The translations under genes and the position numbers were made by a program. The notes under the pieces were generated by a model. It was not told where the DNA came from. It ran no database searches and was given only the letters and a program-made list of their open reading frames with translations. 64,000 nucleotides of DNA. Source: Dermacentor variabilis. Lineage: Eukaryota > Arthropoda > Arachnida > Ixodida > Ixodidae. Shown piece after piece: positions 1 to 11,800 of this stretch. Location: positions 47,564,115 to 47,628,114 of the forward strand of contig NC_134573.1 in NCBI RefSeq assembly GCF_050947875.1, given 5' to 3'. Each line of letters begins with the position of its first letter. Positions within the stretch are counted from its first letter, which is position 1.

Positions 1-199
1 AATGCCCTCTGCAGTGGCGCTCAGGAAATACTGCCTAATGTGTAATAAGGTTATGAAAAGAGCGACTGAATGTACCTAACATGAAGATCTGCGATAGGGT
101 GAGTCAACTAACCGGTGTGAGCTTACGCAAAGCTTTGGTATCAGGCGCACTACCAAAAACCTGAGCGGAGAACTACGGACGCCTCCACCGAAGTGGCCT
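1..199. other. No recognised feature
   Basis: Unique-looking AT/GC-balanced sequence upstream of the decayed transposase. I see no coding motif, repeat or terminal inverted repeat here. It may include the 5' end of the transposon that follows. Confidence 0.4.
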
Positions 200-1329
200 A
201 GAAGTGAAGGCTGTAAAAAGCGCATACATAATTATGACAGCTTCACACTGACGGAACTAAGAAACTGCGTTCATGGCTTTTTTCGTTGCAACGAGATCCT
301 AACAGTCCAGAAGATCACTGGGGAATTAGCATCCGCGAACACAAATCTGCAGACCCTTCAGCCGTGAGCCATCCGCCGTCTCCTACTGGACATCGGCTTC
401 AAGAGCGAGAAACGTGGGAAAAGCTCCTTGCACATCGAGCGCGAAGATTGTTGCTGTGGATGCACGAGTATCTTTACGAGATTGCTCGGTACAGGAAAGG
501 GCGCAAGATATTCTACCTTGATGAAACGTGGCTCGCTGCTGGCCACACAGCGAGTAAGGTCTGGGCGGTTAGGACATTCGTCAAACGACGCGTGCTTGCG
601 TGGCTTGACAATGGGGCTCAGCAACCGTCAGGAAGGAAAAAGGACAGTGGCTGATCATGATTCATGTTGGTAGTGAGGGCGCGTTTGTTGATGATTGCCT
701 GGATGTGTTCTTGAGAAAGAAAACAGGTGACTACCACGAGGGACTGGACGGCAACCGTTTTGAGACGTGCTTCAGTTCGGTCATCGATAGGCTGCCACCA
801 CAAAGCGTCATTGTCATAGACCAATGCGTCCTAGCACTCTAGGCACGCGGAGGAAATCCCATCGATGTCATAACGCAAAGCAGAGATGTAAGACTGGGTG
901 GCCTCGAAGGCGTGCCAGTTCCATATCGCCATGACAAAGAAACAGCTGCTCGATACTGTGGCCACCGTCAATACTATGAAGTACCGGGTTGATGCGGCTA
1001 CTGAAAGTGCTGGTTATGTCGCCCTCAAGCTCCCTCTATATCACAGTGAGTTTAACCCTATAGAACTTATTTGGGCACATATAAAGAACGTAGGGGCAGC
1101 GACGACCACTACATTCAAGACCAAGGATGTGCACAACCTTCTCCTTGCGGAAGTGGTCAAAGGCATACTAGAGAACTGGGTCAAGGCTGTGCAGCATGTG
1201 AAAGGCATGGAAACACACTTCTGGGAGATGCGTCGGTGTAGTGACAAGATGGAGCCAATCATCATCAACCTGCGAAGTGATAACAGCACGTCTGAGTCGG
1301 AGCTTTCGGGCATTGAGCCTTTGCAGTGA
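200..1329 (+). pseudogene. IS630/Tc1/mariner-superfamily DDE transposase, broken
   Basis: A DDE transposase would cut and paste its own element in the nucleus. The readable protein passes through three frames. The N-terminal helical part lies around 250-480. A catalytic block with the motif YLDETW (first Asp) lies near 515-535, followed by GHTAS and a W. A second block with HVGSEGAF, DYHEGLDG and LPPQSVIVID lies at 657-842, where the second Asp sits in VID. The last block is at 898-1329 and carries LPLYHSEFNPIELIWAHIK, whose NPIE Glu is the usual third catalytic residue. Frame changes near 420 and 650, plus a stop at about 840, break it, so it cannot encode a working enzyme. The family is common in arthropod genomes. 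I did not find clear terminal inverted repeats or a TA duplication. Family assignment is by motif only. Confidence 0.75.
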
Positions 1330-1439
1330 ACTAAATGGGGTCATTAATCATACAAACTTAAAACAGCCATCTTCTGACTCACTAAGTCATGGTTGGGAAG
1401 CCGTGGAAACACCTCCTCAAGCATATTGCCCTTAGCTAA

Positions 1440-1940
1440 CAAATTGCAATCCTCTCTTCCATCCGATTTCGCGCCTACAGCAAGATCACCTTGTCCTTTG
1501 TGGTGTCTCCGGGAGCCTCAAATGCGTCTTTCCATTAGAGAAGTTGGAAAGAAGTCCGGCATGCCAACTTTTGCCCTGAATCAAGCCACATCAGCTGCGT
1601 GATTCGTACTCAATTGAGTTCACATTTATGCAGATGGCTTTTCGACTCTGCGGTAGTCATTCCTCGCACGTCTGTCTGCAAGAAGTTCAAGATCAATCAC
1701 GTGATAACTGCAGGACTTGTGGCGTCGAGGAAACGACCAAACATCTTCCATGTGACTGCCCCAAAATAAGAGGAGTGCCTTTCAGACAGCTTTGGGGCAC
1801 TTAGATGACCAGCATTTCACAGAGAAGATCTTGGGCTCATGGCCTCGTGCGTCTGCTCTATGCAAAGCCACAAAGGCACTTGTGCCTTTCTTGAAATGCA
1901 CCAGCCTGTATGACCACCTTCGACTTATTCAGCGATGAAC
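1440..1940 (+). pseudogene. LINE 3' coding end (C-terminal zinc motif)
   Basis: This is the decayed C-terminus of a non-LTR retrotransposon polyprotein. Around 1695-1790 the translation contains CRTCGVEETTKHLPCDCP, a C-x2-C...H-x4-C cluster found after the RNase H domain of I-type LINEs. Around 1821-1938 it reads ILGSWPRASALCKATKALVP and ends near a stop, matching the tail shape of tick LINE proteins as I know them. Several stops and frame changes lie upstream. Only the last ~170 codons are present, so the copy is 5'-truncated, as is usual for target-primed insertion. Confidence 0.6.
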
Positions 1941-2879
1941 GCTTGTGTATGTAAGAGTGCGAACTATGAACTTCTTCCTTCCTTCTCCTCCTTAAATCCC
2001 TCTCCCCCTTCCTCAGTATAGGTTAACCTACCCGGCTGAGCCTAGGTAACTTCCCTGCATTTCCCTTATGACCTTTCTTTCTCTCTCTTGTAGTGCATCA
2101 CCTGCTACACTGGGTGAGGTCATGTGCACGTGTGCCATTGTTTTAAATTGTGGTGCTTAACCTCCTGACGCAACATATGGGCACAGTAGGCGACTCAACA
2201 GCAATGACTGCAGTGCACTCTTACCGGCAGGATTCCGACGCGTAAATGACAATCCATTGGTGGTCACGGTTAGCAGCAGTCAGCTGGAAAGTGTGCGACT
2301 GCAGCTTTACGTCAGGTCTTAAGAACTGCGGGGGTATTCTACAAGTGCCCACGTGGTGGGCAAGTTCATTTCGTCTGCTGCCGAAGTTTTGATTGGCTGG
2401 GCTGGGGTGCACATCAAAGGAGACAGACGCTCCCAGCCAACCAGCATTTCAGCAGCAGGTGAAATGAACATGTCCAAAAGGTGGACACTTACGGAATACT
2501 TCCCCTGTTCTTCGCTAATGAGTGCATGCTTTCGTTGCTATTTACAACATAACCTTTGACATCGCGGGGAACTGACCGCGTGTACACCCGAATAAGATGA
2601 TGCGTATCTGATGCAGTGTTTGCACATTGAACACCTGAGGTTAAATACCAGAGATGGGGCTGCAACGCACGGAACGTTTCCTAAAATCAATAAACGTGTA
2701 TAAATTGAGGCGACATAATAAATACCATGTTTCCGTGAATTGCAATATTAATGATGGGCTCTGTGTTCCGCAATCGCAAACGAAGCGGCACCAAATATAT
2801 ACTTGTTTGGCGTTGTGTGTATTCGACTGACCTCAGCCTTTTGCAGTTGATATATGGGCATAGTGCGAACTGCAGATAT
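1941..2879. other. LINE 3' UTR, then no recognised feature
   Basis: About 1941-2160 is pyrimidine-rich and looks like the 3' UTR of the preceding LINE, with CCTTCC and CTTTCTCTC runs. From 2160 to 2879 I see only short chance reading frames. Confidence 0.4.
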
Positions 2880-4380
2880 TGTCACTTCGTTATCGCCATC
2901 AGCCTATTTTTGCAGCGCGAAGGCTTCTCCCAGCGATCTAAAATTACCCATGTCCTGCGGGAGCTGATTTCAACTTGTGCCTGCGAATTTACTAATTTCC
3001 TCACCCCACCTAATTTTCTGCTATCTTCGCCTGCGCTTCCCTTCTCTTGGTACCCTTTCTGTAACTCAAATGTACCTCTGGGTATTTGCTCTACCCATGG
3101 CCTGCCCAGGTCCATTTTTTTTCTCCTAAATTCAACTAGAATATCGGCTACCGCCGTTCCCCCTCTAATCCACACCGCTCTTTTTGCGTCTTTTTAACGC
3201 TACGCCTAAAGACACCACTCTTTGCGCGCTCCTTAACTTGTTTTCGAGCTACCTTGTTAGCCTCCCAGTTTCTGCCCATATGTTAGTACTGGTAAAATGC
3301 AATGATCGCACTGTTCTTTTCGGCAGTAGAAGTAAGCTCTCGGTCATAATTTGGTAAAGCCGGCAGTATGCGCTGCTAGATAGTTTTATTAGTTTATAAG
3401 TTTTCTTCTCACAAATAAGGTCTCATATGAATAATTGACCTGGATTGCAGGAGTACCTTTATGATGAAGGTATCCTTGTAGCTGTTCTAGAGGGTGACGG
3501 ACAGTAATGAATTCTTGATCTCCTGCTACACTGTTGAGCATTACCTTTGTCTTCTGCATATTGTCGGCTTTAATACGCACGTATTATTCATCTGTATATT
3601 ATTATCATTATCATCCTATGTTGATATATCCTCGTCTTCAGTGCTGTGGGATCATCATCATCGGGTGTGTGCCTTTGCTGGTTTGATGCCGAGTATGCGA
3701 GCTAAATAAACGTCGTTCCAAAAGAGACATCCTAATATTAAGTTTCAGCCCTAGTCTTGTACTCTCTTGGCTAACGTGCTCAATCATTTGTCGAAATTGT
3801 CCATATCATTGCTGAACAGGACAATGCCATCTGTAAACCGAAGGTTGTTGATATATTCGCTGTGCATCGTCACTCGTAATCCTTGCATAGTCGACTTGCA
3901 CTCGTAATCATGCAGTCAATAGCGCTGAGGAGATTGTGTCTCCTTGCCTGGCCACTTCCGTGAAAGGTATTTTCGCCACTCATATGGCAACGAATTAAGC
4001 TAGCTGCGCAGTCTTTGTAAATATTTACGAAGGCGTTCACGTATGTTTTCTCTACTCCTTAATTACGCGTTGCCTCATGACTGCTGGCATCTATACCGAA
4101 TCAAATACTTTTTCGAACTCTATGAACGACATATAGAGAGGCTGGTTGTATTCCGCCTATTTATCAATTACCTGATTGACGACATGAATGTGATTCACTG
4201 CAGAATACCCCTTCTTGATGCCAGCTTGTTGCCTTGCTTGATCGAAGTCAAGTGTGGTCCTGATTCTATTGGAAATTACCTTGACGAATACGTTGTACAA
4301 TACTGAAAGCACGCTCTAATGGGCCTATAGTTCTTCAATTCTTTAACATCTCTCTTGTTATGCATTACAACAATATTGTT
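2880..4380 (-). pseudogene. RTE-like LINE reverse transcriptase, heavily decayed
   Basis: Read on the minus strand this is the same layout as the better preserved copy at 44633-46029. A conserved tail of the type 'ADWVRGVTRVNDILVEIKKK' appears here as VADILVEFRRKKMDLGR at about 3100-3160. The region matching MLNS...EQQFTI is at 3500-3560, followed upstream by remnants of the palm domain and of the NYRPI block near 4300-4360. No frame is open over the whole length. It is a LINE of the RTE/BovB type by resemblance. The 3' end on the minus strand lies near 2880, without a visible repeat tail. Confidence 0.55.
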
Positions 4381-5520
4381 AGTCAGTTAGTTGGGATTTA
4401 ATGGCACAAAGCCTACTCAGGCCATGCTGCGCCAGTCACAAGTCCGCAACGCAACGTTAAAGTAGGTAAACCTGCCTTGCATTACAACTGATGTAAATAA
4501 CCAATAGTCTCTAAATTATGGGGCTTTACGTGTTAAAACCACTTTCTGATTATGAGGCACGCCGCAGTGGAGGACTCCAGAAATTTCGACCACCTGGGGT
4601 TCTTTAACGTGCATTTAAATCTAAGTACACGGGTGTTTTCGCATTTCGCCCCTATCGAAATGCGGCCGCCGTGGCCGGGATTCGATCCCGCGACTTCGTG
4701 GTCAGCAGCCCAACACCACAGCCACTGAGCAACCACGGCGGGTAACCAATAGTCTCTAAAAAGTCAAACAAGTTAGTATATGGCACAAGTGGGTCATCTG
4801 CCAGTAATAGGGTAGGGTGTAAAGGTATAGGTTGTGTAAAAGCTTCCGCCTCTGTGTTTCAAAGTGTGGACATGTCATAAGGATATGAATTACTGTAAGA
4901 GATTCATTGCACTTATCGCAAGTCCGCGGGTTTTCTTTTCGGAGGAGGAAACTGTGTGTTGAATGTGTGTGTCCAATCCGAAGTCGACACAGGGTCACCT
5001 CATAGAACCGCTGCTGCTGAGTGCACGACTTCCACTCACCAATTACAGGTTTAGTAAGATGCAGGTTGCTGCTTATACAATGATCCCAGTTTTGTTGCCA
5101 TTTTCACGTCAAGGCCTTCCTTATCGCTGTGATACTATCCTTATATGGAAGGGTTGTGTATGTTATGTATTTGTACGCTGCCATTGATGCACATCTATCA
5201 GCTGCTCCATTACCCGGTATACCAACATGGCTTGGTACCCACTAAAACCTAATTGATCTGCCATATTTGTTTGATGTTGTCATGTTTAAACCGTATGATC
5301 ACCTCACAGGTGTTCACACTCGGATTTCACGTGAAAATTATTCAACGTAATTAATGAATCAGTGTATATGATTGTATATATGAACTAACATTATTGGCAT
5401 TCTTCCAGCTCTCTAGTACAGTTTCAATCGCGAGGCAATGCGTATTAAGAGCCGCAAGCTTTTCAAGTATATCCTCAATCTTTCAAGAAATCGGCTGTTA
5501 TCCAATCTTCGCTGCCTTTT
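4381..5520 (-). pseudogene. LINE RNase H domain and C-terminal zinc motif, broken
   Basis: Minus-strand remnant of a second LINE family. At 4756-4998 a short open frame ends the protein with CDKCNESLTVIHILMTCP, the post-RNase-H zinc cluster, preceded by LCRLRIGHTHSTHSF. Upstream, around 5150-5240, the translation carries WVPSHVGIPGNGAADRCAS. This is the C-terminal RNase H signature with its last catalytic Asp, and it lies downstream of a short remnant of the domain's start near 5330-5460. Stops interrupt it. The 3' UTR side (4381-4500) is split from the coding part by the SINE at 4516-4742. An RNase H domain places it among I-type clades rather than CR1 or RTE. Confidence 0.65.
4516..4742 (-). 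mobile_element. tRNA-derived SINE with 18-bp target duplication
   Basis: It is bounded by TAACCAATAGTCTCTAAA at 4498-4515 and again at 4743-4760, a clean target-site duplication. On the minus strand it starts CCCGCCGTGGTTGCTCAGTG and contains GGGATCGAATCCCGGCC, a B-box-like pol III promoter from a tRNA. It ends with a low-complexity AT segment. The body matches the copies at 51339-51572 and 61782-62013. It resembles the Ruka-type SINE known from ixodid ticks. It is inserted in the 3' part of the LINE around it. Confidence 0.85.
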
Positions 5521-5580
5521 TCGTCCGGTACATGTCTTGCAAAGCCCTTCTAACCTGCTAAACTTCACCGCTAGTTAGAC

Positions 5581-6624
5581 ATGGAGCATCTCCACCACAA
5601 TGTTGTTGAATGCATTTACCGTAGTCCTTCTACTGATTTGAATGTATTGCAATCATTGCACGTGTATATGCAGCAGCATATGAAGGGGACCAAGCTCATA
5701 TTACTAGGCGACTTTAATCTCCCTGATATCAACCGGCACACACTGCATCACCGTTCACCTTACGCAGATATTCTTTTCGACATTATGTTCTCTTTTAACC
5801 TAACCCAGATAATAACTGAACCCACGCGTGTACAAGGATCCTGTTCTAACATTTTAGACCTAGTATTTTTAAGCAATCATTTCCCCACCCATAACGCTAA
5901 ATTCGAAGTCTCAACCGGCTTGTCAGATCACAAACTAGTATTGTGTGAGGTGCCGTATCAAGATTCGCTACCCTCTTCACAACCAACAAAAACGTATAAA
6001 GACTACAGCAGAGCTGATAATACAAGCACCATTGATACACTGTCATTTCAACTATCGTCATTCAATCAAGTCGCACATAATGGAAACACAGACATAGAAA
6101 TTTTATGGCACGAATTTAAATCCGTTGTGTCATATTGCATCAGTAACTACGTCCCCTTGAAAACTAAGAAAACTCATAAGCATAACCCCTGGATAACTCG
6201 GACCGTTATTCATGCAAAAAGGAAAGTTCGCCGAATCAGACGAAACAAAAAATCCCATCCCTCACAACGAACTGCTCAACAATTAACTTACGCCGTGAAC
6301 GATTTGAAAACAGAAATTAAGAAGGCCAAATCACACTATCTTACAAACACACTTCCTAACTTTATAAAGAATGCTCCCGAAAAATTCTGGCGTTATTTAA
6401 ACCCTAAAAAACGAGATGAAAGAACGACATCTCCTGCGGATAACAAAAACGCTCCGACTTCTTTGAATAATTATTTCTGCTCTATTTTTACATCTGATAA
6501 CGGAGAACTACCAGGAATAACCTCCGGCACTGGTGTGAAGATGGAACCATTAACTATAGCAGAAACAGGAGTACTAAATCTTTTACTAAATCTCGACACA
6601 CAAAAAAGGACGAGGGCCAGATAA
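5581..6624 (+). pseudogene. CR1-like LINE endonuclease domain, 5'-truncated
   Basis: This is the C-terminal half of an APE-type endonuclease followed by the linker to the reverse transcriptase. Visible motifs are GDFNLPDI at residues 43-50, where the Asp and Asn of GDFN are catalytic in the family, and GLSDHKLVL near residue 120, whose SDH is the terminal catalytic motif. The first ~100 residues of the usual domain are missing. The linker is Lys-rich and helical (HAKRKVRRIRRNKK). The frame is lost after residue 340 in an A-rich stretch near 6600-6610, where the protein should run on into GPDNIPNIF in another frame. Confidence 0.8.
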
Positions 6625-7696
6625 CATCCCTAACATATTCCTTCATCGATATGCCGAGTGGATGGCAAAATTCCTAATCCTCCTTTTTAACAAATCATTA
6701 TCCACCTGCACCCTTCCTACGGAATAGAAAACTGCCAAAATAACACCAATACACAAATCAGGAAATAAATCTGATCCTTCAAACTACAGACCCATATCAT
6801 TAACCAGTACAGTATGCAAGTTATTAGAACATATTATTTTAAAACACGTAAGTGCTTATCTAGAAGTAAATGATATCCTAACCCCTTGTCAGCACGGCTT
6901 TCGTAAAGGCCTTTCTACTATTACGCAATTAATTGAATTAACACATGACATATCCAAGAGCATTGATAACCAGAAACAAATAGACCTCATATTTTTAGAC
7001 TTTTCGAAGGCATTTGACCGCGTGTCACACACTAAACTTCTTGCAAAACTAGAACTAACTTTGGGAAGCGGCCCCATCCTTGATTGGATTAAAAACCATC
7101 TTAGTAATCGCACACAATTTGTTGAAATTAACAACGAGAGGTCCGCGACAGCTAACGTTACATCAGGAGTACCCCAAGGAAGTGTCTTAGCCCCAGTATT
7201 ATTCTTAATCTTTATTAATGACTTACCAGCATATGCTTCACAGAATATCAAACTTTTTGCAGATGACTGCGTTCTTTTCCAGGAAATTAACTGCCTTGAT
7301 GACCATAGAACTTTAAATAACGCCATAACAGCAGTTTCCCAGTGGTGCAAGGACTGGCAGATCGATATCAATCTAAAAAAGTCCGTTCTATTATCTATAA
7401 CCAGAAAAAAACATACATCAGTCTTCCAGTACACCCTTAACAACATTCCTCTTGCATCTGTTCATGAGCATAAGTACCTTGGTGTGACACTAACATCTGA
7501 CTTCAGGTGGGATTCTCACGTTAACAATATCACATCAACCGCAATAAGACAGCTATTCTTCATTAACAGACGCCTTAAACTAGCACCATCTGAAACAAAG
7601 TTACTCGCATATAAAACACTTATAAGACCGGTTCTAGAGTACGCCAACACCGTTTGGTTCCCGTTTACTAACAAGCTGATTAAAAAACTTGAAGGG
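6614..7696 (+). pseudogene. CR1-like LINE reverse transcriptase domain
   Basis: The frame resumes at GPDNIPNI and reads through a stop at about 6726. The reverse transcriptase blocks follow in order: SNYRPISLTS, then QHGFRKGLST, the palm block LIFLDFSKAFDRV (first catalytic Asp), SGVPQGSVLAP, and LFADDCVLF (catalytic Asp pair as FADD) near 7255-7280. The thumb region ends with YKTLIRPVLEYANTVW. Family members prime reverse transcription at the nicked target site. The frameshift and stop make this copy inactive. The domain is interrupted after KKLEG by the LTR of the next element. Confidence 0.85.
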
Positions 7697-8354
7697 TGTT
7701 TGGATCGCACCGCTGGTACGATCTGTTGGGAACTCGGCGCTGACGCCCGTGGTTGTACCTGGGTCGCAAGCCCCAAGGGTAGCGTTGGCCTGGCGGCCTG
7801 GGGTACAACTGGAAGCATCCGAAGGTCCCGGCAAAGCATGAGTCGACTGGTAACAACAAAACAACTTGTTTATTTTAACATCGCAAAGAGTTGGCGGTCA
7901 GGTTGACCGAAGTAGAGAGACGGGAGAGCACTTTACTCAACAGAAGAAATCGGAGCCCTCCTCTTGGCGTCCGGGGGCAGCTGTTTTTATACTCTCGCAG
8001 TTGAGGGCAAGAAGGAACCCCTCAAAAGACGAGCACGTGAATGTACAATGGGCTAATGGTGACGCACACTGTCGTAGCGATGCCGTAGCACCATGTCGAG
8101 CACGATCTCGTAGCACCCTGTCGTAGCGCTGCCGTAGCACCATGTCGAGCACGATCTCGTAGCACCCTGTCGTAGCGCTGCCGGTCGGGCACAATGACTG
8201 TAATGAGAGGATGATCCCTATGCGGTCGCATCGCCGCAGTCGCGCCTGGAAACACCTGGCGGGGAGCGTTGCGGCGACGACGATCGGGCCAAAATGTCTG
8301 CCGCCCCGCCGCAGTCGCGCCGGCAAAACCACGTGTCGCAGGCGAAACGCAACA
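7697..8354 (-). repeat. 3' LTR of the Gmr1-like element
   Basis: Identical by eye to 13745-14402 at an offset of 6048. On the minus strand it holds a TATA box (GTATAAAAACAG at about 7983-7994) and further on an AATAAA polyadenylation signal at about 7868-7875, the normal U3-R-U5 order. Within it two 49-bp direct repeats (8083-8131 and 8132-8180) rich in CGTAGC lie in U3 and may modulate transcription. It ends in AACA/TGTT. Confidence 0.95.
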
Positions 8355-8839
8355 GACCGCCCCGCCGGGGGAAGGAGATCCCGATGGACAGGGGACTGCA
8401 TCCGCTGTCCGGAGGGATGTCGCTCGATGATGCACATAACCGAAGTCGGGCGTCCCTCGACGTTTCTTGAGCGCAGCGCACAGAGAAGGCCTCGTTCTCT
8501 CGTTCAGGTTCGCACGGGACACTGCAAAGTGACTTCGGGAGAGTTCACATTTTTGTTCTCGTTCCCGGCAAGCGTTAGAACTACGCTGAAACTCAACCGC
8601 TCAGTCAGCAAGCACGGCACAACCCTCACTAAGCCCTGCCAGGCTCTTTCCCCTTTTTATACCACTGCCTAGTTCCTTACAGTAGTCTAGCATCACTCAG
8701 AACGCGTCCACAAATTGAAAAATTGCACTAGAAAGCATATCATCATTTTGAAACACTAAACAAAAGCAATATGTTAAAAAAAATCCTGCCTCAGGAAGAA
8801 AAACATCAGTAACAAACAATTTTGAGGCTGATTCCTACG
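8355..8839. other. 3' untranslated region of the Gmr1-like element
   Basis: Lies between the gag-pol stop codon and the 3' LTR. On the minus strand the bases next to the LTR are purine-rich (GGCGGGGCGG), the expected place of the polypurine tract that primes plus-strand DNA synthesis. No second reading frame such as an env gene is visible. Confidence 0.6.
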
Positions 8840-11800
8840 TTAGGGGCTTCGACTTAAGCCATCGGCGTTACCGTTGAGACTCCCCTTTTTGTAACGCACC
8901 TCAAAGGAATATTGTTGTAAAGCGAGGCTCCAGCGCAGGAGGCGGCCATTTTTGGGAGAGATGGTCTGCAGCCATTGGAGAGGGCAGTGATCCGTCTCAA
9001 TGATAAACCTCGAGCCGGCTAGATAGCATGACAATTTCTGAACGGCCCACACGAGACATGCACACTCTTTCTCGGTGGCGCTATACGCCTGCTCACGACT
9101 GGTCAGCTTACGACTAGCATACAGGACGGGGTGTTCTACTTCTCCATTTTCCCGTTGGCACAGTACAACGCCCATGCCTCGCTCACTAGCATCGCACTGA
9201 ACAATGAACCCTTTTGTATAGTCTGGCGATCGTAGCACAGGCTGGCTTGTTAGGGCACTCTTTAGGGCGCTAAAAGCTCTTTCCTTTGTCTCGTCCCAGA
9301 CGACTGTTTGAGGCTCTGTCTTTCTTAGAGCATCCGTCAGGGGAGCCGCGATATCAGAGTACCTAGGGATGTACCTCTGATAGTAGCCGGCGACACCTAA
9401 GAACGACCGAATATCGGTCTTTGTGCGCGGTTGCGGAAAGTCTCGCACAGCGGCCACTTTTATTTCCGAGGGGCGGCGACGACCCTGACCAATCACGTGA
9501 CCGAGGTAGACAACCTCGGCCTGTGCTAACTGGCACTTAGGAGCCTTTACTGTCAAGCCCGCTTCGCGCAGGCGGGTTAGCACTGCCCGCAAGTGTGCCA
9601 TATGCTCAGACCAGGATGCGGAGAATATCGCTACGTCGTCTAGATACGGTAAAGCGAATTCTTGCTGTCCCCGCAACACTTTATCCATGAGGCTTGAAAA
9701 ACAGTATGGCGCGTTCTTCAAACCAAAACTCAACACTTTAGGACGGAATGTTCCCATTGGTGAAATGAACGCCGCATACCTACTAGCCTCTTCTGTAAGT
9801 GGAACCTGCCAATAACCCCTGACAAGATCTAGGGTGGAAATAAACTGAGCGCTACTAACTTTCTCAAGGCGCTCCTCGATGTTAGGGATCGGATAAATTT
9901 GATCCTTAGTGATGGAATTAAGCCTGCGGTAGTCGACGCAAGGACGAGGTTCCTTGCCCGGTACCTCAACTAAAATCAAAGGGGAGGTATAATCACTCTC
10001 ACCTGCCTCAATAACACCGAGCTGTAGCATTTTCTTTACCTCAGCCTCCATAATATCGCTCTGGCGGGGTGACACCCGATACGCCTTGGATCGTACTGGC
10101 TCTGGGGAGGTAAGTTCTATATCATGAGTAAGTACAGAAGTCCTACCAGGCCTCTCAGAGAACAGACCTTGAAACTCTTGTAATAGCTGGTGTAGTTCGG
10201 TTTTCTGCTCGGGCGACAGCGGTGCTTTACTGATAAGGTCACTAATGACTTGACCGGTGTCTTCCCTGTTCGTCACTGAGCCTAGTCCCGGAAGCTCGAC
10301 CGGAAGCTCTTCAGGAACGTTTACCATCATGCACACCACTGCTTCCCTTTGTCTATAAGGTTTGAGCAGATTACAGTGGTAAACTTGCTGTGCTTTCCGC
10401 TTTCCTGGCAGACTTACCACGTAGTTAACGTCCGATAGTTTCTGAACAATTCGTGCTGGGCCCTCCCACTGCACGTCTAGTTTGTTGTTTAGCGATGTGC
10501 GCAATATCATGACCTCATCGCCAACCTCAAAACGACGGGCCCTGGCTGTCCGATCATAATAAACCTTGGCCCTCTGCTGGGCCTTTGTCATTGCTTCACC
10601 TGACAACTCCTGTGCCCTTCTTAAGCGTTCGAGGAGCTTAAGCACGTACTCCACCACGACTGGGTCGTCGCCCCTACCTTCCCATGATTCTCGAAGCATG
10701 CGAAGCGGAGATCGAAGCGAGCGACCGTACACCAGTTCAGCTGGCGAAAACCCCGTAGCCGCATGCGGCGCGGTCCTTAAAGCAAACATCACCCCAGGCA
10801 GACACAGCTCCCAGTCAGTTCGATGTTCAAAACACAACGCTCTCAACACGCGCTTCATGACGGAGTGGAGCTTCTCAACGGAATTCGACTGTGGGTGGTA
10901 CACTGAGCTGTGTAACAGCTTTACCCCACACCTTTCGAGAAAAGTTGTCGTCAAAGCGCTAGTAAACACTGTGCCCTGATCTGATTGGATTTCCGCAGGG
11001 AAACCAACTCGCGCAAATATGGACAGTAGTGCATTAACTATCTCAACTGAGCTGAGTTCTTTAAGCGGCACTGCTTCAGGGAACTTTGTCGCTGGGCAGA
11101 TCACAGTCAAAATGTGTCTGTACCCCGTGGCTGTTACCGGCAGAGGTCCCACAGTATCAATAACGAGCCGTCTAAAAGGCTCCGCAATGATAGGTACTAA
11201 TTTCAACGGCGCCCTCGATTTGTCCCCTGGTTTGCCCACCCGCTGACAAGTGTCACATGTCCTCACGAAATGGTCTGCGTCCCGAAAACACCCTGGCCAA
11301 TAGTACTCTTGCAAGAGACGGTCCTTAGTTTTCTTAACTCCTAGGTGTCCGGACCACGAACCCCCGTGTGACAAGCGCAACAGATCCTGACGATAGCATT
11401 GAGGCACGATCAGCTGATCGAACTCCACTCCTCGTCGGTCTAGATACTTCCGGTACAGGACTCCACCTCTTTCCACAAAACGCGCAGTTTTCCTGGCGAT
11501 ACCTTCTTTGACATTGCAGCGTATGTTTTCCAGGCTGCCATCCTTTTTTTGCTCGGCTATCAAAGCCGACCGGCTGACTTTTAGCAACCTATCAAGTCCG
11601 TCTGACGTAGGCGCGATGAGCAAATCAGTAGATAGCTCTTCTAACTTTCCCGCATCGGGATTTTCCTCTCCGGTATCTGGTGCCTTTAACGTTACAGACT
11701 CAAGTTTATTCAGTTCGGGCGTGCTCGGAATATCAGCTTGCTGCGCCTCTGACCCTTTTTCGTTGTTTGATAACGTCGGCCCCGCAACTACCGCCTTTGC

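Noticed and set aside
4600..4742. Possible tRNA gene from the B-box-like region
   Set aside because: The B box belongs to a SINE; the full cloverleaf is not present and the target duplication shows a transposed copy.
8211..8672. Plus-strand frame across the LTR and its flank
   Set aside because: It crosses the LTR boundary and has no known motif.
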